From Aradus depressus (taxonomy: Eukaryota > Arthropoda > Insecta > Hemiptera > Aradidae), in the NCBI GenBank assembly GCA_963662175.1, contig OY759221.1:36516045-36580044 (forward strand): a stretch of DNA of 64,000 nt. The letters are read 5' to 3'. Within the stretch, counting starts at the first letter, position 1. Every line of letters begins with the position of its first letter. The notes beneath the pieces are model-generated. The model was not told where the DNA came from. It ran no database searches and saw only the letters and a program-made list of their open reading frames with translations. Positions 22,759 through 37,700 of the stretch are shown here, in pieces. Position numbers and translations under genes: made by a program.

Positions 22759-25700
22759 GTAAGTCCACCATTTTATTCGTTAAAAGCTTGGCCCATAAAA
22801 ATTTCACTGAAGACCCTATATTGTACACCTTGAGGCCAGAAATGTGTGTCCAATTCTTTAGGGATCTCTGTTTGTTGGGCTTCAGTTATTTTCTCCTACC
22901 GTTCTGTACCGGCTGGCGTGCCTCAGGGCTCAATACTAGCCCCTATTATACTCCATGTACACCCAGCGACCCCAACACATCAAAAACCATATTTTCCAGG
23001 ATCACATCACACCCATAGACACAACCATCAAACACTTCGTACAAACGAAATAAAACAAACTTATTTTTTTGAAGTATTGTCTATTCCATATAAAAATGTA
23101 TACATAAACTACCAGTTTTGCCATAATCAAGTTTAGTTATAAACTGACGATGGTGTATGCCGAAACCGGTTTCAGTTTATGAATAAATGTTTTCTGTGGA
23201 ATAGACAATATTTTTTTTTAAAGTGTGTTTATTTATCTATTACAAGTTCCCAAAATATTTCCGGGTTTCTCAACATAAAAGTTAAACAGTATATCTATCA
23301 AAGTCTATGACATTATTTTAGTTTAGCCATTATCTGATATAATTAAACAGAAACATCCTGACGCAAAAGCTTTTTAAATTTACTACGAAAAACTTACTTA
23401 CACATCATCTCCAAAGTTCTAAATGTTGGCTCAATATAAGTGGACACCAAAAAAAATCCACATGCTACTCTATGAGTAGAGCAGTGATAGAAAAAAAAAA
23501 AAAGGACTTTGATTTAATGGGCTATTAATGAAGTGGGCGGGAAATTATGTGTTATAAGGGCAATTTCATCCTAGCTATGAACGGACTCAACGAACAGAGT
23601 ATAGTAACTCTAAAATCAATGATACATTCATAAATAATACATTATCACAACACTTCTCCCATTTATTTTTTTTGCCTTCTTAAAAGATAGCAATTACAGA
23701 CGATTCGGGAACCAATGCTATCCTATCATCAGAATCTATAATTTATCTGTTGTTTAGGTTAACTCTTCCTTTTGTCAATGAAAATCTTCCTTTATAGAAC
23801 ATATTTATAGAGTCAACTCTACATGTAAAATCCTAGTTTAGTCAAAACGGTTTTGACTAGGTGTATGTAAGAAAATGGGGGAGTCATATTAAAAACCACT
23901 TTTTGTATGATATTTGTAAATTGTATAGAGATGAATTCCGGTTTTAGAGCAATAATATTATATCCATTAGGGAAAGAAGAGTTGATAAAAACCGTGCAAA
24001 GACACGCTGTACGGATTTATAGGAACAGATCTTAAAACTAGAGGCCAAAAGTAAGACGTTTGCTCTTTTCGTTTTTCATAATCAGACCCTTTTGTAACGA
24101 TGAAATTTAAAATATATCATTAAGAATTTCAAAGTCTTTCTTTGCCCAATCAGCAGGTTTCATAAATAACAAAATATCGAGTTCAATATTGGTAGGTTAA
24201 CTCTTGAAGATTAGTCAAAATAAAATTACTAACTACAAAATATAAAGAAAAATATATATATATATATATATATTTTTCTCGGTATATATGAAATTATTTC
24301 ACAAGTCTATACCAGTAGGACTTTTAACCTTATCTGATGGGCAATTGGTTAGTATTGTGGCTCCAGAAGGGGTCTAAAGAAGCCTGAACCACTCTAGCGG
24401 TGGTTGAGAGGTCCATTGTGTGAGGAGTGTTTTGGAAAGTGCTCCTCATGATGTGTGCTCCAGATGTAGGAGCGAAGGGAAGAAGAAGGGCCCTCAGATC
24501 CGGGTCCTGTCGACCTACTAAACAGAGGACATCGACCCCCAACCAAACTGACCAATCCTCCCAGCCTACAATTTAATAGGACCTGGGGAGCACTTGGGGG
24601 ACTCCAGACTGTTGATCCATGATCCTCAGGAGTTGTGCTCCAGATGTAAGAGCGAAGGGAAGAAGAAGGGCCCTCAGATCCGGGTCCTGTCGACCTACTA
24701 AACTTAGGACATCGGTCCCCAACCAAACTAACCAATCCTCTCAGCCTACACTTTAATAGGATCTGGGGAGCACTTGAGGGACTCCATGCTCCTCAGGAGT
24801 TGTGCTCCAGATGTAGGGACGAAGGGAAGAAGATGGGCCCTCAGATCCGGGTCCTGTTTACCTACTAGACAGAAGAAATTGACCCTTTACTAATGATCCC
24901 GGATGACCGATCTTTTGCTCTGTCCCCTCCCAATTCCCGAACTGGCTGAGCTCATGGAAGGGCTCTCTTGTTCTACTTCTTCTATATTCTTCTGGGAGGA
25001 TTCCTGGTTATAAAGTCTCTTCTGAATTAGATGTCGGAAGTATGATCTTTATTCTCCGTTCTGCCTGAGTAGGCTTCATATTTTATTCGTACATGGTTAT
25101 ATTCGATAATCATCCCTCTTCGGTATTCCATTCTTGTGTCCTCAGAGAGGAAAGTGCAATACCTGTTTTCCCGTGGTGTGGGAGGGTCCTCTAAGACATT
25201 TTTGGTAAGTCACTGATAAAGTATGGATTGGAAAGTATGCTTTCTACCTCTCTAGGGTTGAGTGTTCGGTTTGAGAAGGCCTCAGCCTCAGCCTCAGGTT
25301 GAACGACCCCTGTCCGCTTTCTCTCAAACACACTCCGACCACCTAGTGGTGGTGGTTGCTCTTGAATAGACCCACGTACTCCTCACGAACTAGTTCAGTC
25401 CTATCTTCATCCATTATACTCACTGCCATACTGACGCAGCTTTTTTTTTTTTTTTTTTACATTTCATATACCTATACGTGTCTTCGTCAAGTCCCGTCTA
25501 AACTTTCAAACTGTAAATTTGTCTGAACAGATAGACGTAGGATCTTAAAAGACAAGAAACTGTTACTCAATGCCAGCTGCGGAGTCTGCCATTGCCTGGG
25601 AAAGTCACTATTAGGTGCGCCTAGTTCCATCCTGGGCACTCCCTGAGAATTTTTTTTATTCAGTATAAATGTAGAATGGAATTTTTTGGAGTATATTTTA

Positions 25701-28700
25701 TTCAGATCAGACATTTGTGATATCACATTTTTAGCATCGGAAGATAAAGCCCTATCTTTCAAATTACGGATAATTTCTTCAGACCCTTCAAGCTCTTTTA
25801 ACTTGTGCTCAACGAGAAAAATAACTATTGTACAACAACGCTTTATCACATTTGCAGGGTTGCACAAGTCCTTGTGATCAACATTTAATAAACAAAACAG
25901 CCCAACTAAAAGCCGAATAAATTAAATTTTTTTGCAAACTATCTTGCACCAAGTTTTCTGTTTTTATTCATTACTTTGCAGATTTTGTTGTCATTTACTT
26001 TTCTTTAATAGATATCTTAGATAAACTATTTAATATAAAGTAATTTCTTTGAGGGCATCGGTAGCTCAGAGATAGCGTGCTAGTCTAGTAGGAGCTCAAG
26101 ATCGCGGGTTCGAAAACCGGCCGAGATTATTAGGTTTTTTTTTATCTGGGAGGTGAGAAAACTCCTCTGGGACATTAAGCAATGATCTCGAGCCTGTGCG
26201 ATGTCAGGTACTCGTTAAATATCCCTGTGAATAAATCTAGATAGGTAAAATTTAGGACTTCCATAGTAGAGTCGGGCTCATGTCCATCAGAGCGACGAAA
26301 AATGAGTCTCAATAACTAATTATAAAGTCATTTTAACCTATTTTCTACAAATATTCCTTTGAAATTAAATGAAGTTTGAGGTGTAGATTGGCTCTCTCCT
26401 TTCCTCTTCAAGTTTTCTTCCCATCTAAACTTGATATTTCTCCAGAGGTCATACATATCATACCTCACCTACAAGATATTCTGCAGGATATGACCTCGTT
26501 ACATGCGAAATCCTACAAATTCTTCCCCATTAAGCTATCTAATTTTCTACAAAAAAACCCTGAAACCTACACATTTCAAAAAAAAAAAAAATTCATCTTA
26601 TGGGGAGTAGGGATTGGTCTGAGGGTGGAAGTACTCATGTAGGTGCCTATTTATATATTTTTTTGGTTGCCGATCGACAACACCCGTTCGCCGAGAATCG
26701 GGGAAGAGGGCCTAACGTAACTGTTTATTTAAATAATAATAATAGTAATAATCTGTATATAATAATCTCCTTGGAGCGCCGATAGAGGTTCGGATAAATG
26801 TGGGGAGCTGGCTGGCTGTACTACGGTGGGGCGCTGGGAGCGACGGGGCAGTCGTCCCCGGCGCAGGGTTAGAGTGCTTTCTTCTTTCTCCACCAGGAGG
26901 CGACAAATCGGCTGAAGTGGGTGACTATATGGTTGTTCAGTGAGGGAGAGAAAGGGGGTCGTAGGTCGTCGTTTTTTATCATATATCTTTCTTATTATAA
27001 ACTAATTAGGTGTACCGAAGGGTGGGGGATAGGGTCGGTACGTACATTTCTGGTCCCATGCTGAACGGTGTGAATCCAAAAGGGAAACCACGAGAGAGTT
27101 GGGAATATAATGAGCTGGCGGACCTTCGATAACCAGGATCTCCCTTCATTCAGGAGAGGGAGATGTTGATGAAGGCACTTCAAAGATCGATGAAGCCACG
27201 TGAAGAAGACTGCTCTGTCTGTGTCTCATGAATAACCTGAACCAAAAAAAAAAAAAAAAATCTATTTTGAGGCGTGGCGAGTGGATTGTTTACATGTAGT
27301 CCCCCACTATTGTCTGTATATGGCACGTGTCTGTCGTCCTTGGAGGGAATAATTAGGATATAGCGCCGATAACAATGTGCGGGATCTGTCCTAATCAATG
27401 TGCTAACCGCATACCATTATACATTCAAAACATTCACATGAGAGCATAGTCAAGAGAGGAGGTAAACTAACCGCTATGAAAAAGTTGGCGTTGGAGATCT
27501 TTTAGAACTTTTCGCTCCATCTCCAAAACCAGTCGATCGTGAAGGCGCCGGTAGCTCAGTGGCATGCGTGCTCGCTTACTGAGCTCAAGATCTTAGTTTA
27601 TTTATCCATAGTATAGTCGGGCTCATGTCCACCAGAGTGACGAAAGAGCGCTCTCGTAGTAGATGATATGATCTTTTAGTTTAGAGTCATAATAACTAAC
27701 CAGTCGACCGTTTGCGCTAATATTTAACAGTTGACTTAGATAGCGGCTCCTAAATCCTCATACTAAATTTTGTGTCGATAAATTCTGTACATCGGCTGTT
27801 ATTAGATTTTGAACTCAGCCCCCCTTCCCTTCAGCCGATTCTGCTGAAATTTGACAGGTTATGTCCTCATTGGGTTTTGACTTAAAATATGAAATTTAAT
27901 TACGATACAATCACTATACCGGCAGTTATTGACGTTTTTGAGTTGAGCCTCCCACTGACCCCCCTTCCCTTCTGCCGATTCTTTCGATTTTCTCTACTCT
28001 TTCGTCACTGGTGGACAAGAGCCCGAGTCTACAATGGGATCCTTAAATTTTACCTACCCAGGTTTATTTATTTTACCTCAGGGTAGAGGTCTTTTAGGAG
28101 TATCTGACATCAAAATTAACTTTTTTTTTTACTTTTCCCTAATTAAATTGACGATATTTGAATGCTCTATCGTCAAGTGCTAATAAACAAAGACCAGTTG
28201 ATGTAAACCTAATGAAATGGCATGAAATCCTCCAAAATGTTGTCGAGACTCCAAGAAAGAGGAGATTCGATACGATGAGATGTCTTATCTTCTCAGACAA
28301 ACATTTTTATTGCCATCGATGTCCTTGTGAATGTCTTTCGGCCTTGGTAAAGTGGGGACTCTGGGATCTAATGAATAATTACTCCTTTCCACTCATTAGG
28401 AGAGTTGAATTCTGTTAGCAGGAGTAACATATTAATTTAAAACACTTATTGAAAAGAAAAAAATATAAACTTGTCCCATTCAGAATAAATAAATAGGAGA
28501 AAAAATACAAATAATGAAAATGTGGTATAATTTTGTTTTATTTCATGCAATATGCTTCTCAGTAGAGATATAATTTACATATGAAATAAGAAGAAATAAG
28601 TGTATATTTCCTGCCTGATTTGGAGGAGTGTCGGGAAAGGCGAAGTGGACATGAGTAAAAAGAAAAGAAGGTTTCTAGATGAAGGTCTCTCGGCCATTGC

Positions 28701-31700
28701 TCCATATTCGATACAAACAAGTTTGATTTATTGTTCATTGTTTGGGAGGGGAAGGGGCCAGCGTCCATTGTTAGTTAGCCCCCTGTCATTTGGTGCTCCT
28801 TCTGCGCACTGCCTCCGGTCACAAATTGAGTTGAACAACCCATTGGTTGCGGTTGGGTGTTATCCCAATGGCCAACCCTACACGTACATTTTTGCCCCGC
28901 AGGTTTAATGAGTAAGGACATTCCACCCCCCGTCTAGATTGGATAAGCTCGTTCAGAGGTAACAATTGAGAACAGGCGTAATCTCTGTGGGAAAGAGTGT
29001 ATGTTGATGTGGAACTGCTGAATGTGGGATGTTTGCGAATTATACTGTTTACTAGTATACTGTATACTGTTATACTTTTGGCTGAGGATGGTAGAAATAC
29101 CGAAAGTACTCCATGTATATTATATATTCTGTGAAATTAGACAATACCACAAATAAACAAGTTTTATTTCGTTCAAGTTCATTTGAATTATTTTACAATA
29201 TCTCTGCAATAATGTCAGTTTTCATATACTGTTTACGTCAAGAAGGGAATTCGAGAATGCAGGGGTGTTGGTGGATGAGCGTTTCCGACAATTGAGGGTT
29301 CTAATTGAAACGCAGTAAAGACTACAGGTAGGTGATTTTGAATGGTGCCCTGGAGAATGATTTTGTTGAAATTTGAATTTCTTAGAAAATTAAGGATCTG
29401 ATTTTTTAGGAAATATTTGGAATCTCTTCAGCTGCAACAAACCAACATTTTATATTGCAATATTACTGTGATGAATACAAAAAACTGAAAATACAAATAT
29501 TCATATTTATACACTTTTTCCCATCTAAATTAAATTCTAAATTTCACCCAAGCTTTTTTTTTTTAATTTACAAACATATATTTACAACTGTATAAAGAAT
29601 GTATACATCAAGTAAATATTCTAAGGGAGAAAAAATGTCAAGAGAGAAGAAATCAATCAGTGGTGACACTCCCTAGGTTCTGAGTCGCATTAATTTATGG
29701 CTAATCAGTGTCATTGCCTGATCTGATAAAGTATCTAGGCCATTGGCACTTGAGGCGTCATTCTGTGAGTGTGGCAGAAGGGAGGACATGGACTAGAGGA
29801 TTAATGTTGGTACTAAAGGAGGAAAATACTTTTTTGTATCTCAATTTCACTAATTCAGTGACAAAGTGAATATTGAAATTAGTGTGAAGGGTTCTTGGAG
29901 ATGTAATAAGGAGCATTGGCTATTGTATCAAGGATTTTGGATTGCAATGATTGAATGCGCTCAAGATGTCTTTTTAAAACTGAAATTACTACATCATAAA
30001 AGTTTGCACACATTTCCACACCGCCTGAGTGTGTTCCTTAAAAGTTAGTTTGTTATTGTAACTCATGCCCAGGCTTTAACTACGAGGCCTACTACCAGAG
30101 CGCTCTTTCGTCACTCTGGTGGATATGAGCCCGTCTCTACTTTAGGAGTCCTAAATGTTGTCTATTCTAAATTTTTATAGGGTAGGGAGAGGTCTTTAAC
30201 CAGTACCTGATATCGTACAGGCTCGGGACCATCGCTTAACGTGCTTAAGTTTATTTTACCTCCCAGATAAAATAAACTAAGGGTCTCGGCCGGGTTTCGA
30301 ATCCACGACCTTGAGCTCAGAAGGCAAGCACGCATACCACTGAACTATCGACGCCCTCTGCTTAAGAGTTCCTGGCCCAATAGAAGTTCCCATCATAAGA
30401 CAGTGTACAGTTTAATTTTCTGAAAACTGAAAAACTCAAATTTGAAATTTAGTCTTGATTATATAACTTTCCCTATGGGAAAGTGAAAACAAATAAGATA
30501 TACTTAAAAAAAAAGTAAGACTTGAGGGTTGCGTAACGTTGGAGTTCATTAACACTCTGACCTTAGCATTCAGAAGATGGAGGGAAGGGGAGGGTGTCAC
30601 AATTAGACGCAACTAAATAACGGGCCGGACTTGTCCCCGAGACCTTGGATCTACTCGACACTTCAGATAAATAAAGTAAAACTCAAAATATGTATGGCTA
30701 TAAATTAATTTTGTGAGCTGCCTACATTTATATTGTACAGAAATAATAATATGGAACATTTAAAGGCATATTTTAAAGTATATTCTGACTTGAAGGATTC
30801 GAAAGGTTAATGTTGTTATCCATCTACCGATACAATTAATCCAACGTAGACAGAAAACATACTTTAAAAAAATAATATATTTTTTTTTTGCCCCAAGGAT
30901 GACTACTCGCCTATCAACAGGTTTCGACCCTATTTTAGAAATCCATCGATAGCTACCATTAATAGAATCATTTCTGTCAATAAACAGCTAGAGGGCGTCG
31001 GTAGCTCAGAGACATACTTCTGAGCACAAGAAAAAAATCTTGGTCACTCCATCCTTCGGATGGGACGTTAAGCGATGTCCCGAGCCTGTACGATGCCAGA
31101 TACTCGTTAAAGACCCCCTTCCTTAGGCAACTAAACCTGGTTAGGATATCCACAGTAGAGTCGGGCTCATATCCAGTAGAGCGACGAAAAAGCGCTCAGT
31201 AGGCGATATGACCTCATTGTCAAAGCACGGGCAGTCAGTTGGAAGCTGTAAATATTTGAGGAAAAAGACTAATTTGTTTAAAGTATTAGTGAAAAAAACG
31301 GACAATTATTTTTCGAGTGTAAGTGGCCTCACTCATGTTCTTCATTTGTCATATTCGTATGTACACTAAATATTATAATTTTTTTTTTTAGGTTTGGTAG
31401 CAGCACAAGGAGAAAAATGGAAAGAGCAACGTAAGTTTGTCTCCAACTGTTTGAAGAATTTAGGAGCTGTAAAGGTTGGACATAAGAGAGATTCGATGGA
31501 AAGTAGAATTTTGAAGGGGGTTCGTGAAACTGTTAAGGTAATTTAGTGCTTGTACACTTGTTTTTACTGGTAAATATTTACTTATTTTTTTTCATCTATA
31601 GTATTTATTAAGGTCCTATCATAAAAAGGGTTACGGTTGTACGTACTTTTTTTTTTTTTGTCTTTATAATGTTGGTCGCAAATGTTGCCATGACGAAACA

Positions 31701-34700
31701 ACCAGCTACCAAGAGGACTTGATACGGTTCCATCTTCTCTTCAATCTCCTGGGAGGATTGTGTGGCAAATGTGGTGAAGAAAGTGAGTGGATGTATGAAT
31801 TTTGGTGAGAATGCAATTTGCTATGGAAACGTCTGTAAAGATCCTGAATTGTGTCGTGTACTGTGTTTATCATGAGGTCATTGTGAAGTGTTCTGTTACT
31901 TACGTATGGTGGGCATTGTGTAATGAGTCTGAGTGTCTTTAACTGGAAAACCTGGATACGTTTCAGGTTAGATATTTTAGCCGAACCGTAGATTTGTGAT
32001 CCAGAGTGGTTTTAGTAGAAATTACGCTGTACGTACTTAACTCTTGAACATCTGAACCTATTTGAATGCAGTTTTTCATGAGGAAGTAAATAGTCCGAAG
32101 AAAGTTATAGAATAGGTTAGGTTTTTATGACTCATGCCCGGGCTTTAACTACCAGGTCACACCACCTACTACCAGAGCGCTCTTTCGTCACTCTGGTGGA
32201 CATGAGCCCGACTCGACTGTGGGAATCCTAAATTTTGCCTACCCTAAATTTTTATTCACCTAGGATAAGGGTCTTTAACGAATACCTGACATCGTACAGG
32301 CTCGGGACCATCGCTTAACGTTCCATCCGAAGGACAGCGTGCTTAAATTTATTTGACCTCCCAGATAAAATAAACTAAGGGACATTTTAAGCTATTAATG
32401 GAATCTATCAAAACTCTCAAATACGAGTAGATAGTTCACATAATGATTAATAGAGTCGACACTATCTTTTCAATGTTGAAGGAATTCGAGGTTTTGTCGT
32501 GTAAATGAAAACTCAATATTTGACCAACGTTTCGGAAACTATTTATTTCCTTCTTCAGGGCCTTATAACTTGAGTGGATGTGTGTGGTGAAGGTGTTGAT
32601 AGTTTGTGTCTGTTCACACAAACTGAGTTTTCATTTACACGACAGAACCTCGAATTCCTTCTACATAGTGTTTCATAGCTCCCCGAGCCCGATAATCTTA
32701 AAGTGTAAAACAAAATACAACAATTTTTGAAGTTTTTTGATTAACATATTGGTTTGGGCTTTTTAAATTTTCAAATTGCCATTATTATTGCAAATATTGT
32801 AGGTATTGACAATTAAATATCATAATATATTTTTGATGGAACGAACCGTTCTATAGACAAATGAGTGTTCCAGAGTTGATTTAACACCCCTCTGTACAAG
32901 AGAAACTGGTGAAACTGGCGGATGATACAATCCATCATTAGCAGGCTATCTGCGTGACAGCTGTCTGCTCATTGCTTCTTCAGGAGCTCTCATGTCTTCA
33001 TACTCCTTGTACCTCCTACCTTGCTAATGAGGTGTACTAACTAGATTTATCTAGAGATCTCTTAACAGGATGTGAGTGACAAGAAGCTCATTGAATCCGG
33101 AGTTCCACAGGGCGCCATTCTGAGTCCCATTCTCTTTAACTTGTTCTGCCCCCACTTGGTACCCCCAACTCACTGTTGGCTACCTGTGCTCATGATAATC
33201 TGCCTGCATTCCAGAATCAGCAGTGGAAGCTCTATGTGAAGTTCATGCCATGATGGACTAGTTCAATATGTGGAATCTTGGAATAAACACTGCTAAAACG
33301 ATGGTTTTAGGCCAAAGTTCTCACTCTTCGAAGCAATAACTTGGTCACACTCACTCAGATTCGAATCAACAATGAAGACATACCCTCGACACTTACTGAG
33401 GTGACAATCAAGTACATTGGCGTACATTTCAACACTAGACTGACATGAAATCGCACATAGATAGAAAACTAACACAAGCACACAACCGACTATCACATCT
33501 ACGAGTATGCACACTGCTGAACAGACACACTCAGACGCACTACCATAAACAGCCTTGTTACGACCACTCATCACCTATTTGACAAGGTACCAGAAAAACA
33601 CATAAACAAACGTCGAAGTTTGAAAACAAGGTTCTTCGTTAAGCAGTAGACCCTGGTTCGTCCGGAATAAACGACACATAAGAATTGATAATTATTATGA
33701 TAAAATTGGTGCAAAAATATATATAATTTTTTTTTTCTCTCTCTCTCTCTTAGATGTTGGACGATAATAATGGAGAGGGTATAGACCCTCGTGAAGTTCT
33801 ACTTCACACGATGGGCAACGTGGTGAACTCTATCGTGTTTGGTAAGACCTACCCACAGAACGATCCTGAGTGGGAGTACCTTCAGCAGTTGGCAGAAGAG
33901 GGCGTCAAACTGATCGGGGTAGCTGGCGCTGTCAACTTCTTGCCTTTCCTCAGGTAATGCCTTTCAACAATGGAAATTTTATTTATTGGAATGTATTCAG
34001 TCCTTTCAGCTTAAGGGCTTGGTTCCATCAAGATTAAGATTGAACCTACATTTCAGTCGGGGTTAATTGTAAAGTGTTCCGTCATAAAATGTTGTTCTTT
34101 GATTAATTGGTTTGGAAGTCCTTTTTATAATGACTATACTGATTGGTCGATAGACATGTTACAGACTCCCTAGTTGGCGACAGGGTGCATAACATTACTG
34201 ATTGCATTTGTTTGTGATAATGTGCAATATAATGAAAAGTAAGATACTAACATAAGTGAAGTTAGTTAATAGATATTTCTAAGAAATATTGTTGCATGTA
34301 TATAGATTCATAATAACAACAAAATCGTTCCTTTGTTGGGTTCACTGGATCAAAAGTTCAACATTCTGTTTTTTAGCTCTTTAATCAACATTATGAAAAT
34401 GTCGTATGAAAGCTACTTGAATTGTGAACATTTGTTTGATTTGCAACAATCTTTTTTTAAAAGGTGAAAAATAAAGAAAAATTAAATCCATGGAAACCTA
34501 AGAAATACGAACTTGGGGCTTAAGGGCAAATTAACTCGCACATTCTTACTAATTTTCTGATTTTTAGTAGCTCCAACAAACTCCATGGGTTTTCAAATCA
34601 AATAAACACTTGTGCCAAAGATAGGATTCAACCATTCATTAAAAATCACTAAATTTAAATTAATTTAATTTATCTCCAGCTGTACGAATCTATGTTGACT

Positions 34701-37700
34701 TTTCACCAGAATATCTGGTTTTCCAACCACCAGATTCCAAAATTGAAAAAAAAAAATGTTATCTGTCTGTGTTTGTGAGTGTGTGTTAGCTTACAACATG
34801 GAATGCGTCGCTTATCCGAATTACATTTTTTAATTGGAAACGAAACAAGACATGTAGAATGAATGTATCGACACGACATTTTATATGTGTATCCAGACCC
34901 CTATAAGGACTATTGATCTTGAGCCAAATTGGCCAAAAGGAAGGGGATTAGAGAGGGCTCAACACAAAAATTCTAATAACTGCCGTTGTAATGACTGTAT
35001 TAACACGACGTTTCATATGTAAATTCAAACGCCTATAGGGAATCCACTGAAGGGATAGGGTGGATCAGAGGCGGGGACATTCAAAAACCCTTACAACTGC
35101 CGATGTTATGAATGTATTAGACACAAAATTCTGTATGAAGATTCCGATGCCCCTATGTAAGTCAATTATTGATTTTAAGACTAAATGGGTCGATTGGTTC
35201 TCTTCTATTCATACCATGATGTCATTGGTCTTGAACATTTGACTTATTGAAGCTACCTATATAGTATAGTGAGGGGGAGACATGAAGATTAAAAAAGAAT
35301 GAAGAATAAGAAGAACTATAAGAAGGGTCTTAAAAAAAAACGTGAAGCTGTACTGGTGGGGGGGGGGGGGGGGGGGCGTGAGGTCGTGAATCTGGGTCTC
35401 TAGGTCACTATTGGGGGTTCCCTCCACTTTTCATGACCGGACCAGAGGGGGTCTTTCCTTTTTTTTTATTACTCTTTGATAGGATTCGTTCTGGTGACCT
35501 CCCGAGGACCAGTGATTGGGGGTTTTATGGGCAAGATCAAAAAAAAAGTTTTCTAATAGGAGCCTCTGGGAACAGCTGTCAACATTCCCACGACAGATAC
35601 CGTAACTAGGTAGGTAATACATGAAAAGACAGCTCCACTATACAACCTGTTAAAGTGAGGGCGTTGAAAATTTCCTGTAAATTTCAAAATATCCTTTCAC
35701 ACTTAATTAGATTTTTAAAAACATAAAATTAGAGGGAAGGCACGAATATCTGTTATGTCAGATCACGAATGTCAGGGTTGCCAAAAAAAAACAAGAAAAA
35801 ATCAATAAAACTTCTAAAAGCTCTTTGGTTAAAAATCGATGTCAAAAGTCGAATAGAAGCTTTCAAATCGAAGCGTTCAGCCAATATCACTCATTCGCTA
35901 GTTAGATGAACAGCAGTACATTCATAATGTACTGTATTATGTTATTGTAGTATATCTATATATATTTTTTATAGTCACTTAACTTCTGTTGGAACTTTTT
36001 GTAGTGTGAATGAAGGTAATTGTGTGTTTTCAAAAATGGGGTAAATTACTAATTACATATAAAAGAAATTGTTCTTGTCAAAGAGAGAAAATAAAAGACG
36101 AAGAAAACCTAAATCAACTGATGGTAATACATTTAACAAACTATAAGGTAATCTATGTTGCGATATTAATGAATCAAAATTGTATCCCTAACAATAATAA
36201 GTATTTACAATAATTTGTAACCCCACCCTAATAGATTTCTCTGTTTTTCCAACGTAGGCGCCGGTAAGTCTCTTGGCAAGAAATACATAGAGGTCAAAAG
36301 ATTACTTTTTCTTTATCCAGATTACTGATATCTTTTACTCTTCTCATGTCTAATAGTTGCGTTTTCAAATATTCTGAAAAATTACTGGGAATTTCGGAAG
36401 GTTATGTTACAAATAGTATTATTAAGCCTTTAAAAATTATTTTCTGAAAATACCAATGGGGTTCAAGTTGGATCCATCTACAATTATTTCATTTCGATTA
36501 TTGCAATGGCGACCGGCGATTGACTTCAATAAATACAATATTCTAAAATTTCAATTTCGTTTCTAGAATTTTTTTTTTACTTCCCCATCAATACAACGAC
36601 GACACCTATTGATTCTTTGACAAATCGATCAAAGGGGAAAGGGGGTTTAGAGTCGAGGCTTAACTCCAAAACTTTAATAACTGCCGTTATTTTTTTCACC
36701 ATTTATTTTTTCCAGATGAACTACTCATTACACACTTAAGTGTCCTACATAGTTATTAACAATTGTGTTTTTCTAACAATTAGGGTTATATTAAAAATAT
36801 ATTCACATTTTCAATTCCGTTTCTTTTAATTGTTAATTATTGATTAAAACCAGGAATGAATATGTACACTGTTTCGGCATTTTTAGTCAGTTTTAGTTTT
36901 AAACTAAATCAATTAGCTGAGTGAGAATAGATATTTGATCGGTTTGAAATATTTTTCTATCCTTTTGTAATAATAACAATATAATATTTATGTCTACTCA
37001 TAATAATACTATTTTTAATGAGGTTTTCATTAATGAGGTCAGTTATAATTTATAATATTTAAAGTGTTATTTATTATTTTAAATTAATTACAACTATCGT
37101 AATGATGGTTATTAATTAAATGATATATGTATATACAATTTTTTTTTAGAAACTCATGGGAGTTTAGTCCCGAAACGTGTCTGTAATGTGTTTTGGATTA
37201 AAAAAAAATATTAATGAGAGAATAATATAGCTGGCACATAATATATTATTTTTAATAAATTAATGAAAAAAAAAGTTCCATCACAGTAAAAGGTGTAAAG
37301 GACGAACGAAGTTTTTATTTTATTATTTTTTTTTGTGTGATTCATGCCCGGATTTTAAGAGTTCGTGTTGTCTACTACCGCTCATTCTTTGCCCGAGTCC
37401 TTTGTGGGAGTCCTTAAATTTTGCTAACCCAGGTTTTGTTACCTAAAGTTTCAACCATTCCATTTTTTTTATAAATATTCTACGTAAACTTTTAATGTTT
37501 AGTGATATATAAGCTCCTTATAGTTAAATATAATAAAAATTATATTTTTAGTTCACGATCTGTGTCAGGAGGTTAACTGTAGTTTTGAAGATTTATAAAA
37601 TCTTATTATTTTTTTTTCTTTCTACTGGATCCGCTCCATGACAATAAAAATCCTCGTTTTGTTAATTCTAAAACTACTGACATTAGGCAGTCAGTAATTT

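Noticed and set aside
22759..23018. Extension of the phm exon 1 frame past its donor
   Set aside because: The extra residues are intronic LINE sequence; splicing at 22758 to 31392 restores the P450.
24394..24735. 113- and 70-residue minus-strand frames
   Set aside because: Translations of the 168-180 bp tandem array; repeated residues follow the DNA repeat and resemble no protein.
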